DNA of 58,182 nt, from contig JBBQBI010000028.1 of assembly GCA_038363005.1 (NCBI GenBank), positions 1 to 58,182 of the forward strand. The letters are read 5' to 3'. Numbering within the stretch: position 1 is the first letter of the stretch; each line of letters starts with the position of its first letter. The notes beneath the pieces are model-generated. The model was not told where the DNA came from, did not search any database, and saw nothing but the letters and a program-made list of their open reading frames with translations. Positions 34,979 through 42,866 of the stretch are shown here, one piece after another. The translations under genes were made by a program, and so were the position numbers. The DNA is from JAKOWB01 sp038363005. GTDB taxonomy: Bacteria; Pseudomonadota; Alphaproteobacteria; Kiloniellales; JACOMY01.

Positions 34979-35102
34979 GACGCTATGCTACGCCCTCTCC
35001 AGGCGCTGTCTCCCCCTGCCCCATCGGCGGGAAACCCGGCGCCTCGCCTCGCTTGACTTGCCCTCGCCGCTCGCCTATCCAAGCGCCCCTGTCCCGAGCG
35101 GC

Positions 35103-35177
35103 GGGCGCGTAGCTCAGCGGGAGAGCACTGTCTTCACACGGCAGGGGTCCCTGGTTCGATCCCAGGCGCGCCCACCA
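35103..35177 (+). tRNA. tRNA-Val (CAC)
   Basis: Acceptor GGGCGCG pairs perfectly with CGCGCCC. The D-stem is GCTC/GAGC and the anticodon stem CTGTC/GGCAG with loop TTCACAC, giving anticodon CAC (valine). The T-stem is CCTGG/CCAGG with loop TTCGATC. CCA is encoded. Length is 75 nt including CCA. Confidence 0.95.
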
Positions 35178-35200
35178 TCGATCGCTTCGCCATCGATGGT
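35174..35200. other. Palindrome abutting the tRNA 3' end
   Basis: ACCATCGAT and ATCGATGGT form a 9-bp inverted repeat with a 9-nt loop, starting within the tRNA CCA. There is no T-tract, so it is more likely a processing or stability hairpin than an intrinsic terminator. Confidence 0.4.
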
Positions 35201-35272
35201 CATGAAATCCGCCGCTGACAGGACTGGCTTCCCAGCAGACTGATGTCATGCGACGGACGACCTGCGACGGTG

Positions 35273-36103
35273 TCACCAGGCGTCGAAGCCGAAGCGCAGC
35301 GTCAGGGTCACGCCGAGCATCACCTGGTTCGGCGAACCGCCGTCCTCCACCAACGGCGAGCGGGCGGCATCGCCCAACAAGCGCTCGTAGTTGGCGAAGC
35401 CGGTCAGGGCGAGGAAGGGCAGCGGCGAATAGCTCAGCGCGGCGCCGAAGCTGACATCCTTGAAGCCAGCACCGGCGTCGAAACGGCGATAGCCCGAGCG
35501 CGCCGACTGCCCCGCGTCGATGCCGAAGTAGGTGTCCATGTAGTCGTTGCTGGCCCAGGTCGCGCCAGGTCCGAAGCTCAGCAGCAACTCGTCGGTCAGG
35601 TGATCGCGATAGCTGACGCCCATGTCGACCAGCAGGCCATGGTGGGCGCCGAAGCCCTGGCGCACCTCAAGCTTTCCGCCAAAGGGACTCGGTGTGTATT
35701 CGAGGTAGGCACCGGCCTCGACCGCGCCATCGACATCGTCAAGACCGGCCAGCGCGCTGCTGTCGCTGTCGTAGCGCGGCTGGCGATAGTTGATGATCGG
35801 ACCGGCACGCCAGACCTGTGCCTCATCCTGGATCAGGTCGATGCCCAGGCCGCGCCGGCTGGAGAGAAAAACCCAGTCGCGATAGCGGATGTCAAAAGCG
35901 GGAATCGGATCGACCACATAGTCGTCGGCACCCTCGAAGGCCGGCCGGAATACACCGCCGCCGCCCAGATCGAAGGTGAAGTCGGGCCGGCGCTGACCAT
36001 CTGGAGTCACGGTCTCCGCCGCGGCGGCGCCGCCCTGCAACGCGCCGCAGACAACCAGCAGCGCGGCCAGCCGCCAGTCCACTCGTTTGCCACACAGACG
36101 CAT
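35273..36103 (-). CDS. MipA/OmpV family outer-membrane protein
   Basis: 276 residues with a signal peptide ending GGAAAAE near residue 30. The mature chain has the MipA/OmpV start (FDLGGGGVFRPAFEGADDYVVDPIPAFDIRYRD, here split as GGGGVFRPAFEGADDY and PIPAFDIRYRD). It continues as alternating amphipathic beta-strands with RGLGIDLI, FGPGATWASNDYMDTYFGID and a C-terminal LTLRFGFDAW, the aromatic-terminated last strand of a barrel. Family members are small barrels, some tied to the murein-synthesising complex or to antimicrobial susceptibility. Confidence 0.9.
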   Translation of the reverse strand: MRLCGKRVDWRLAALLVVCGALQGGAAAAETVTPDGQRRPDFTFDLGGGGVFRPAFEGADDYVVDPIPAFDIRYRDWVFLSSRRGLGIDLIQDEAQVWRAGPIINYRQPRYDSDSSALAGLDDVDGAVEAGAYLEYTPSPFGGKLEVRQGFGAHHGLLVDMGVSYRDHLTDELLLSFGPGATWASNDYMDTYFGIDAGQSARSGYRRFDAGAGFKDVSFGAALSYSPLPFLALTGFANYERLLGDAARSPLVEDGGSPNQVMLGVTLTLRFGFDAW

Positions 36104-36297
36104 TCGCGATCCTCCACGCCGGCGCGGCGCGGATGGTCATCGCACGGGCGCTCGACGTGTTGGAGCAACGGATTGCTGGCTGCGCGGTTCCGCCTCCAAG
36201 GGTTTGATCAGAATCGACAGCAACCGATGAGCGGAGCGCACATAGCGGAATTGCGCGTGATTGATAGGAAAAGTGCGTAACGGTACGAAGATGCCGC
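36104..36297. other. Intergenic region upstream of mipA-like gene
   Basis: Part of a 450-bp stretch without a protein gene. This portion must hold the promoter of the reverse-strand MipA gene; no distinct -35/-10 or repeat is obvious. The remainder (36298-36438) holds the candidate small RNA. Confidence 0.4.
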
Positions 36298-36326
36298 TTG
36301 AAACTTCACCCAGTTGGATAAATAGT
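36298..36326 (+). promoter_or_regulatory. Candidate sigma70-type promoter for a small RNA
   Basis: TTGAAA (36298-36303), a 17-bp spacer and AATAGT (36321-36326): five and four matches to the -35 and -10 consensus respectively. It lies in the most AT-rich part of this gap. Confidence 0.35.
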
Positions 36327-36332
36327 TACTCC

Positions 36333-36438
36333 CGACGAGCTCGTCTTCTACCCGCGCCGGTCGGACCGCCGACTGACCGGTGCAAGCCTAAGCGAAACAG
36401 GGCCGGGCGTCCCCCACGTCCGGCCCTGTTTACTTTTT
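36333..36438 (+). ncRNA. Candidate intergenic small RNA (~105 nt)
   Basis: A strong intrinsic terminator on the + strand has no open reading frame before it that looks coding. Upstream of it lie a perfect palindrome GACGAGCTCGTC and a partly self-complementary CCGGTCGG...CCGACTGACCGG. A plausible promoter ends at 36326. Together these suggest a short structured transcript. It matches no RNA family I recognise: it is not tmRNA, 6S or SRP RNA by motif. Confidence 0.4.
36395..36438 (+). terminator. Rho-independent terminator
   Basis: AAACAGGGCCGG (36395-36406) pairs perfectly with CCGGCCCTGTTT (36420-36431), a 12-bp stem. An inner CGT/ACG extension is possible. A TACTTTTT tract follows. It is the clearest intrinsic terminator in the window. 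Confidence 0.8.
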
Positions 36439-36553
36439 GGCGTTCAAAATCCCCCCGCGCACTTTCGTTCCGTGATTGCCTGGCAGTTGCTACGGTGCGG
36501 CCACGGGTGCGCGCGGCGCCGCTGTCTCGGCGCCCGCTGAGGAGGGGACCACC

Positions 36554-38965
36554 ATGCGACCTGCCGATCTTCTGCCGCGAGTCCAGCCGGCCCTGGCGCG
36601 CTTCATCGGCTGGCTGGGCGGCGCCGAGCCGGCCGCCGGCGAGTCGCTGGACGCCCTGGCCAAGCGTTATGGCGAGCTGAAGAGTCGCCTGGGCCGCCAG
36701 GCCGTCGCCGACCGCCTGGGGCTGGCCGAATCCGACCTGACAGCCTTCGACACGGCACTGCGCGAGGCGGTGCGGCGTATCGAGCGCCTGCCGCCAGAGG
36801 CGCCGGGCTTCGAGGCGCGCAACGCCGTCATCGCCGCGCTGCGCCTGCTGTCCTGGCTGGAGAGCATCCAGCAGCGCAATCCTGACTTCCAGGTCAACCT
36901 CGACCTGCCCGCCGCCGATGACGAGGTGGGCCGCAAGCAGGTTCGCGCGCTGGAACTGATCTTGCGCAGCCTGGTGAGCGAGCGCTACGAGGACCAGCCA
37001 CAGCTGATCGCGCACCTGAAGGAGCTGCTGTCGGACAAGGTGGTGCAGCAGTGGCTGACCGCCGCCGACCGCGGCGACGTGCTGTCGGGCACCACCTTCA
37101 GCGAACTGGCCAGCCTGTTCGTCTCGACGCAGGAGTTTCCCAACTACGAGCCGCTCTATCAGCAGACTCCCTTCCTGACGCTGCTGAAGGAGAAGCGCGT
37201 CACCATCCGGCACTTCCTCGACGACATCCGCCGGGTGCGTAATCTGCTGGCGCACAACAAGCGGGTGACGCCGCTGCAGGTGCAGCTGCTGGACCTCTAC
37301 TACCAGGAGCTGGTGGAGCCGCTGCAGGAGGCCTTCGACCAGGGCCGCAGCAAGGTCAACCCCGACCTCTACCTCGATGTCTCAGACGCCGAGCTGGCGA
37401 GTTATTTCTCGAATTTGTCGGATGATGTGAAGGCGGTGCGCGACGACCTGGCCGAGCTGCGCGCCGAGCTGACCGATCGACTCGACCGGCTGCAGCAGGA
37501 CACCGGCGAGATCCGCGCCACCGGCCAGCGTGTCGAGCAGCGGACCAAGTCTGCCAACCGCAAGCTCTGGGCGGTCATCGGCGGCGTGACCGCTGCCGTG
37601 GTGGTGGGCGGCGTCGGCCTGTGGATCGGCCTGGGCACCAAGGACACCACCGAGCAGATCAAGCAGACCACCGAGCAGACCCAGCAGACTGTCGAGCAGA
37701 CCCAACAGACGACGGAGCAGACGCAGCAGACCGCCGAGCAGATCCAGCAGACCACCGAGCAGACCCAGCAGACGACGGAGCAGACGCAGCAGACTGCCGA
37801 GCAGATCCAGCAGACCACCGAGCAGACGCAGCAGACCACCGAGCAGACGCAGCAGACCGCCGAGCAGACCCAGCAGGGCGTCGAGCAGCTGCAGCAGACG
37901 GCGGAGCAGACCAAGGAATCGATCGACCAGATGGCCGAGGGGCTGCGCCAGCTGGCCAACACCGGCGGCCTGGTGGCCGATCCCAAGACACCGGCGGAGC
38001 TCTATCACAACGCACGGATCCTGGCGCAGCGCGGCGAGACCGACCGTGCGATCGAGGTCTACAGCAAGCTCTTCACCTTCCCGATTCCCTATGCCGATCC
38101 GGTGATCGACCTGGTGACGCTGCTGAAGGCGAAGTATGGCAACAACGGCGCCGCCGCCGCGGTCGGCCAGGTGCTGCCGGCGGACGCCGATCCACGCATC
38201 CTGGCCTTCGCCCGGCTGCTGGCTGGGGGCGAGAGCCCGATCGAGGCCTCGGCGCGGCTGGCGGCCGACGCCGACCCCTATCCGCCGGCGCTCTGGGCCA
38301 CCGCCGAGGGGCTGATGTCGATGCCCTACGACCAGTTTTCCTTCGGCCTGCGCAAGCGCGCGCTCACCTTCATGAACCAGGTGCAGGCGCTGCTGGGCGA
38401 CGGCTCGATGACGCACTTCTACCTGGACCAGATCCGCGTCGAGTCGATCCGCCAGCAGCTCGGCGGCTACCTGCGCCAGTTCCCGAGCGGCGTGATGGAG
38501 GCCTATGACCAGCCGCTGGCGGTCGACTGGGAGAAGTTCAAGTGGGTCGACGGCGAAACCAAGCTGCGGCTGCTGTTCATGTGGAACACCGCGGCGGCGG
38601 CGATGAACCGCACCGATCCGGCGGAGCTCTGGGTCCGCTTCCCCGGCGCGCGGGCGCCCTTCAGCGACTGGGCCAACCTGTTCGATCCCGATACCGCGGT
38701 CGCCATGCAGGTTTCCACCTACCCGCCGGACATGGACCTGCCGCCCTCGATGAAGAAGCTGGCGCTGGACCTGGCGGCACAGCAGAACCCCATGGCCGGA
38801 TCCTTCTTCCTGCCGGAGCCCACGGGTCCCTTCGCCATGGCGGAGATCAAGTTCGTCGAGGTCGGCGGTATCGCCCGCCATCTCTGTCTGGCGATCCCCA
38901 ACACGCAGAGCGACGGCGACGGCCTGGTGGAGTATCGCCCGCTGGCTGACTGCGGCGCGAGCTGA
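36554..38965 (+). CDS. HEPN-like / transmembrane / heptad-repeat / TPR-like protein, unknown function
   Basis: 803 residues from the ATG at 36554, preceded by GAGGGGA. Residues 1-335 are soluble and helical. The stretch 122-255 reads like a HEPN domain: LELILRSLVSERY, then an Rx4H motif RNLLAH (R229-H234) followed by a long helix TPLQVQLLDLYYQEL. A coiled coil (300-335) leads to one membrane span (about 338-361, LWAVIGGVTAAVVVGGVGLW). Immediately after it are 14 heptads of the type TTEQTQQ (residues 365-462). The C-terminal part has a TPR-like helix pair (AELYHNARILAQRGETDRAI) and about 300 further residues. The topology suggests a cytoplasmic HEPN-like head and a periplasmic tail. HEPN domains are often RNases or RNA-binding modules; activity here is inferred only from the motif. 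No partner gene is adjacent. Confidence 0.8.
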   Translation: MRPADLLPRVQPALARFIGWLGGAEPAAGESLDALAKRYGELKSRLGRQAVADRLGLAESDLTAFDTALREAVRRIERLPPEAPGFEARNAVIAALRLLSWLESIQQRNPDFQVNLDLPAADDEVGRKQVRALELILRSLVSERYEDQPQLIAHLKELLSDKVVQQWLTAADRGDVLSGTTFSELASLFVSTQEFPNYEPLYQQTPFLTLLKEKRVTIRHFLDDIRRVRNLLAHNKRVTPLQVQLLDLYYQELVEPLQEAFDQGRSKVNPDLYLDVSDAELASYFSNLSDDVKAVRDDLAELRAELTDRLDRLQQDTGEIRATGQRVEQRTKSANRKLWAVIGGVTAAVVVGGVGLWIGLGTKDTTEQIKQTTEQTQQTVEQTQQTTEQTQQTAEQIQQTTEQTQQTTEQTQQTAEQIQQTTEQTQQTTEQTQQTAEQTQQGVEQLQQTAEQTKESIDQMAEGLRQLANTGGLVADPKTPAELYHNARILAQRGETDRAIEVYSKLFTFPIPYADPVIDLVTLLKAKYGNNGAAAAVGQVLPADADPRILAFARLLAGGESPIEASARLAADADPYPPALWATAEGLMSMPYDQFSFGLRKRALTFMNQVQALLGDGSMTHFYLDQIRVESIRQQLGGYLRQFPSGVMEAYDQPLAVDWEKFKWVDGETKLRLLFMWNTAAAAMNRTDPAELWVRFPGARAPFSDWANLFDPDTAVAMQVSTYPPDMDLPPSMKKLALDLAAQQNPMAGSFFLPEPTGPFAMAEIKFVEVGGIARHLCLAIPNTQSDGDGLVEYRPLADCGAS
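37646..37939 (+). repeat. In-frame 21-bp tandem repeats (14 units)
   Basis: Units encode (T/G/S)(T/A/V/I)(E/D)Q(T/I/L/M)xx. Nested in them is a 63-bp higher-order unit (TTEQTQQ-TAEQIQQ-TTEQTQQ). The DNA copies are near identical, indicating recent expansion by slippage or recombination. The protein should form a polar, Gln/Thr-rich coiled coil just outside the membrane span. Confidence 0.85.
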
Positions 38966-38967
38966 GG

Positions 38968-40257
38968 CTAGTCGGCGACCGGCCGCAGCAGCCGGCGTGC
39001 CAGTGGCGGCGGCAGCAACACCGCCGGATCGGGCACGCGGAGTACAAGCCAGCCACGCTCGAGGCCGGCGAGCCAGGCCGCCGTGCCAAAGGCCATGACA
39101 TAGAACGCGGTGTGGAACGGCATCAGCAGCAGCAGCGCGACCATCGCGATCTTGCCGACCAGGAGCAGCGTCGATGGCAGCCGCGCCCCCTGCCCCGGTG
39201 CCGTGGCCGTCAGGAAGTAGACGAGGACCGGCAACAGCAGATACCAGTCGTAGTCCTTCACCCTGGGCAGCAGCAGCGCGGCCAGCAGCAGGCCCAGCAG
39301 TACACGATGCCGCCGATCCAAGGCCGTCGCCCCGGGCCGTGGCCGCCAGGCGACCCGCCAGGCGAGCAGCAGATAGATCACCACGAACAGCAGCCAGATG
39401 CCGCGCCCCAGCCATTCGGCCCGCGGCGAGCTGCTGGGCCGGCCGGTCACACCCTCGACCAGGTCATAGCCGAAGGTCGGGATGCCCATGCCGAGGTCCA
39501 GCAGGGTGCGGTGGATGTCGAAGTTGGCGACATAGGCGCGAAAGGCCAGCGGCGCACGCCAGAAATCGATGCCGTAGAGCAGCGCCAGGAGCACCGCCGC
39601 GGCGCCGACCCAGCGCCAGCCGGCACGCCCCTCAACCAGCCAGAAGACCAGCAGGTAGACCGCGAGGATCCACTTGAAGCAGGCCGCCACGACGATGGCG
39701 GCGAGCAGCGCCGGACGGCCGATCGCGGGGCGCCGCCACAGCAGCAGCGCCGCCAGCAGGATGATGAGATAGAGCAGGATAGCGATGTTGCCGAAGTAGC
39801 TCCACTGACCCAGCGTCGCGGGGTTGGCCAGGACGGCCACCAGCAGGGCCAGCGGCCATCCCAGCCGTGGCCAGAGCAGCCGCCGCAGCCCCAGCGTCAG
39901 GCCGACGAAGGCCAGGGCATAGAGCGTGACCAGGATACCACGCGCCCAGGCGAGGCTTGGCGGCCGCAGCCAGGTGAAGAGCTCCAGCACCGCCGGCGGA
40001 TAGACGAAGCGGAAGCGCCGGGCGAAGCAGTCGGGCGGATAGACCGCCTGGTAGGGATCCATGCCTTGCGCGTGCGCCAGGGCCGAGCAGTAGTAAATCT
40101 GCGGATCGATCTGCAACGCCGTCCAGTGCACCAGGGCGGCGAAGATCCAGCGGTCCGCCACGGCTGCCCACACCAGCACCAGCCCTACCAGGAGGCACCA
40201 GAGCCAGTGTTGCCAGGCCCGGTCGCGGAGGTTGGAATCGGCGGTGTTGTTCGACAT
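38968..40257 (-). CDS. Glycosyltransferase family 87-type membrane protein
   Basis: 429 residues with about ten membrane spans. After a first span (WCLLVGLVLVWAAVADRW) the periplasmic loop has DPQIYYCSALAHAQGMDPYQA, the D-x-Y region expected of GT87 polyprenyl-phosphomannose-dependent transferases. Other family-like segments are FRFVYPPAVLELFTWL, GQWSYFGNIAILLYLIIL and LLPRVKDYDWYLLLP. It would add a sugar to a lipid-linked acceptor at the outer face of the inner membrane. The substrate is unknown. It converges on the HEPN-like gene with a 2-bp gap. Confidence 0.8.
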   Translation of the reverse strand: MSNNTADSNLRDRAWQHWLWCLLVGLVLVWAAVADRWIFAALVHWTALQIDPQIYYCSALAHAQGMDPYQAVYPPDCFARRFRFVYPPAVLELFTWLRPPSLAWARGILVTLYALAFVGLTLGLRRLLWPRLGWPLALLVAVLANPATLGQWSYFGNIAILLYLIILLAALLLWRRPAIGRPALLAAIVVAACFKWILAVYLLVFWLVEGRAGWRWVGAAAVLLALLYGIDFWRAPLAFRAYVANFDIHRTLLDLGMGIPTFGYDLVEGVTGRPSSSPRAEWLGRGIWLLFVVIYLLLAWRVAWRPRPGATALDRRHRVLLGLLLAALLLPRVKDYDWYLLLPVLVYFLTATAPGQGARLPSTLLLVGKIAMVALLLLMPFHTAFYVMAFGTAAWLAGLERGWLVLRVPDPAVLLPPPLARRLLRPVAD

Positions 40258-40480
40258 CGTGCTCCCGGCCCTGCCTGCCGGATGACCAGGCGTCGCGATC
40301 CGCGACCGCGTCCCGATTGCGGTGCCGGCAGCAGTCTAGGAACCGCATTCCGCCATGACCAGACTCGCGGCGGCCAAGCGCCTTGCCGAGCACCACACCA
40401 AGCACAATGAAGCTTTTTGCTTTTGCGTCTAGCCGCAAGCAGGGAAACTGGCGGTCGACCTGCACAGGGAGGGATATTGC

Positions 40481-40984
40481 ATGCGACGAGCCGCGACCCT
40501 TGCACTGGCCGGCCTGCTGGCCAGTGGCACCGCCAGCGCCATCGAGTTGCCAGCCCCCGGCGACACCATCTGCTTCGGGCGGATCTATTCCGATGCCCAC
40601 CTGCAGGCCAATCCGCAGCAGCTGGCGCGCAGCCTGGTGCTGGAGCTCACCCAGTGGAAGGAGTCCGTGGGCCTGAATTTCTGGGTGAAAGTCGAGCTGG
40701 CAGACGATGGGCTGCACAGCTGGTGGAGCAGCGGGGCCTGCAACGAAGACGACAAGGGTGTCATCTGCGCCGTCGATTGCGACGGTGGCAGCTTTCACCT
40801 GGCCGATGCCAAGGATGGCGGACTGTTGCTGAAGAACGACACCAATGGCCTCGTCGTGCAGATGAGCTGCGGCGAGGAGTTGCCGGAAGCGCCGGCCATC
40901 ACCCACATCCCGGCGGACAAGGCCAATGCCACCTATAAGCTGGTGCGCCTGCCCGACGACTTCTGCGCCGACTACGAGGAATGA
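40481..40984 (+). CDS. Small secreted protein of unknown function
   Basis: 167 residues with a signal peptide (AATLALAGLLASGTASA). The mature part has six Cys (in DTICFGR, GACNED, GVICAVDC, VQMSCGE and DDFCADY), which could form disulfides in the periplasm. Its beta-rich pattern is unlike families I know. GGGAGGG lies 8 bp upstream of the ATG. The stop overlaps the start of the next gene (ATGA), so the two are translationally coupled. Confidence 0.75.
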   Translation: MRRAATLALAGLLASGTASAIELPAPGDTICFGRIYSDAHLQANPQQLARSLVLELTQWKESVGLNFWVKVELADDGLHSWWSSGACNEDDKGVICAVDCDGGSFHLADAKDGGLLLKNDTNGLVVQMSCGEELPEAPAITHIPADKANATYKLVRLPDDFCADYEE

Positions 40985-41313
40985 ACATGCATGGAATCGC
41001 GCTTCGCCTGGCCTGCACCCTGGCCCTGCTGTCAGCCGCCGGTCCGGCGGCGGCCGGCGGTGTCGGCAGCGACTGCACCTGGAACGGCATCGCACTGCGG
41101 GGCAAGGTGCAGATCGTCACCTCCTTCCCCGACGTGAAGGTGCAGGTGGTGACCTCTTTTCCGGACGTGAAGGTGCAGGTCGTGACCTCCTTCGCCGACG
41201 ACTGCGGCGAGTGGGAGTTCGTCACCTCGTTTCCTGACTTCACGATCCAGTACGTCGAGTCCTTTCCCGACGTGAAGATCGAGTTCGTCACCTCTTTTCC
41301 CGGTGTCAACTAG
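40981..41313 (+). CDS. Secreted 11-residue-repeat protein
   Basis: 110 residues with a signal peptide (LRLACTLALLSAAGPAAAG). The mature 85 residues are built from six copies of an 11-residue unit of the form VTSFPDVKVQV, starting near residue 42; Ser-Phe falls at 48, 59, 70, 83, 94 and 105. The third interval is 13 residues and contains DDCGEWEF. C32 and C75 could pair. Alternating V-x-V strands with SFPD turns suggest a small beta-solenoid or beta-sheet stack. It is coupled to the upstream secreted Cys-rich protein by a 4-bp overlap, so they may act together. Function unknown. Confidence 0.78.
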   Translation: MNMHGIALRLACTLALLSAAGPAAAGGVGSDCTWNGIALRGKVQIVTSFPDVKVQVVTSFPDVKVQVVTSFADDCGEWEFVTSFPDFTIQYVESFPDVKIEFVTSFPGVN

Positions 41314-41319
41314 CCGCCG

Positions 41320-41667
41320 TCAGGGATAGAAGGGAATGTCGCCCATGCCGTTGAGCTCACGCGAGAGCTTCCGCTGCGCCTCGCGAATCGCCGGCGAATC
41401 GGCGATCACCTTGGCGTAGGCGCCGCTGCGGGTCCCCGGCTGCAGGACCTCGATGATCTGCGGCATGGCCTGGCGATAGAGCGCCAGGCGCTCGTCCTGG
41501 CTCTTGCCCTTCCCGGCTTCCGCCGCGGCGGCGATGATCTGGTCGAGCTGCTGCTGCTGGGTAGCGGTGACCGCCTGCGCCAACTGCAGTTGCGGCGGTG
41601 CGTCGTTGGCGCTGGCGGGTGTGGCGGCCGCGAGCAGAGCCGCACAGGCAAGGATGACGATGCGCAT
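41320..41667 (-). CDS. Small secreted protein of unknown function
   Basis: 115 residues with signal peptide LACAALLAAATPASA, then a short Gln-rich start (PPQLQLAQAVTATQQQQ) and a helical body (LDQIIAAAAEAGKGK, AIREAQRKLSRELNG). GGGAGA precedes the ATG. There is no recognisable domain. It converges on the 11-residue-repeat gene with 6 bp between stops. Confidence 0.68.
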   Translation of the reverse strand: MRIVILACAALLAAATPASANDAPPQLQLAQAVTATQQQQLDQIIAAAAEAGKGKSQDERLALYRQAMPQIIEVLQPGTRSGAYAKVIADSPAIREAQRKLSRELNGMGDIPFYP

Positions 41668-41809
41668 CGGTGTTTCTCCCCCAAGGATGACCGATGAAAC
41701 CAGGGGTGGAGATTACCACGCCGATAAGTGCCGAAAGCGCAAAAACCACTGTCGAACCTGTCGACAGCGGTCAAAAAACGCTTTCTGTGTAATAGGTTAG
41801 GCAGAAGCC

Positions 41810-42184
41810 CTATTCGCTGGCCTGCCCCTTGAGCGAAGCAATCTCCGCCTCGAGTTCCGCGACCCTGGCCTCGGCGGCCTCGGCCCGCTCGCGCAGCGCG
41901 GCGGTTTCCGGATCCTCGCCGACGTCCCACAGGCTCTCGTCGTCGTCCGCCGCTTCCTCGTCCTCGTCGACAGCGTCGCTGTCGCTGGTCACGCGGTCGT
42001 CGTTGGCCGGGCGGCCGACGCCCAGCAGGCGGGCGGCCAGGGCCTCGACATAGCGACGGTCGCCGCCGTCCAGCTGACCATTGGACAGGTCCTGCTTGAA
42101 GGTGCCGAGTTCTTCGCGGGTCTCGCGTGAGACCTTGCCAGACGCCAGCAGGCGTTCGATCAGCTCGGCGGTCGGATCGGCCAC
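41810..42184 (-). CDS. Acidic coiled-coil protein of unknown function
   Basis: 124 residues from a GTG start with AAGGGAG upstream. The N-terminal 60 residues are helical (AELIERLLASGKVSRETREEL). An acidic stretch (AVDEDEEAADDDESLWD) follows, then a C-terminal coiled coil (AALRERAEAAEARVAELEAE). There is no signal peptide or membrane span. It is probably a cytosolic interaction protein. Confidence 0.65.
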   Translation of the reverse strand: MADPTAELIERLLASGKVSRETREELGTFKQDLSNGQLDGGDRRYVEALAARLLGVGRPANDDRVTSDSDAVDEDEEAADDDESLWDVGEDPETAALRERAEAAEARVAELEAEIASLKGQASE

Positions 42185-42259
42185 GGGGGTGCTCCCTTCC
42201 CTTGCAGCTGCCCGAAGGCGGGCGGCCCCTGGGGATTAGGGGACCGGAGGCAAGGCTGT

Positions 42260-42292
42260 CAAGAAAGCCGCCGCGCGGCCGTCACGCGGCTT
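42260..42292 (-). terminator. Probable intrinsic terminator at the 42292 gene stop
   Basis: On the reverse strand AAGCCGC (42286-42292) pairs with GCGGCTT (42265-42271) across a 14-nt GC-rich loop, followed by TCTTGAC. It begins within the stop codon of the gene at 42292-42717. Confidence 0.5.
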
Positions 42293-42717
42293 CAGGTGGG
42301 AATGCTGTCGAAACCGAGGTGGCGGGCCAGCACCAGGCGCGCCTGCTTCAGGTAGTCGACACCCTTGGCGAAGGCATCGCCGGCATAGGTCTCCGATCCC
42401 AGGATCAGTCGGCGCAGCTGGCCTTCCACTTCGCTGTAGAGCGCGGCGCGGCCGGCCTCGTCGAGGCCCTCGGCGCGGGCCTGCATCTCGGCGTAGAAGT
42501 CCTCGAGCTGTGCTTCCAGCTCCAGGCGCTGCAGCGCACGGCCCACGTTGACGTACTGGCTGGCAGCCGGATCGGGCACGCTGATGACGTGGCCGCCGGG
42601 CGTGGTTGTCCCGGTATCGATCAGCGCTGCCGGCACGGCGCCCTGATCGGCCAATGCCAGGATGCTGCCGAAACCCAGCATGATGGTGGCGATGGTGGTA
42701 ACGGCGAAGATGCGCAT
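42292..42717 (-). CDS. Small exported protein of unknown function
   Basis: 141 residues with a short signal peptide (FAVTTIATIMLGFGSILALA). The mature part is mostly helical: NVGRALQRLELEAQLEDFYAE and AGRAALYSEVEGQLRRLI, ending KQARLVLARHLGFD. No family recognised. It belongs to the run of small secreted or charged proteins between 40.4 and 42.8 kb. Confidence 0.68.
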   Translation of the reverse strand: MRIFAVTTIATIMLGFGSILALADQGAVPAALIDTGTTTPGGHVISVPDPAASQYVNVGRALQRLELEAQLEDFYAEMQARAEGLDEAGRAALYSEVEGQLRRLILGSETYAGDAFAKGVDYLKQARLVLARHLGFDSIPT

Positions 42718-42866
42718 GGCGCTGACAACCCTTCCTGACCCTCACGTGGGATCAGTAATGGCGGACAAGCAAGGTCGCCGTGGGGCGGGTTTAAGGCGCT
42801 CTCGGGGCAGGCTTGCCAACCCCGTCAAAGTGTTTGAACACCCCGACAAAGGCGGCGCCAAGTCGG

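Noticed and set aside
35103..35177. tRNA-Val as an integration site of a mobile island
   Set aside because: No integrase, direct repeat of the tRNA 3' end or transposase is visible on either side, and codon use does not change there.
37646..37939. CRISPR-like or satellite array
   Set aside because: The 21-bp units are contiguous with no spacers and keep one protein frame, so this is a coding tandem repeat.
40355..40432. A 25-codon ORF (MTRLAAAKRLAEHH...) in the gap before the secreted-protein pair
   Set aside because: It has no convincing Shine-Dalgarno, signal or membrane feature, and the Phe/Cys-rich end looks like random translation of an AT-rich tract.
39632..41095. A 487-residue reverse-strand frame spanning the GT87 start and the secreted-protein gene
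   Set aside because: It reads a different frame through GT87 and antisense through the secreted protein. Its translation has no membrane spans or domain features.
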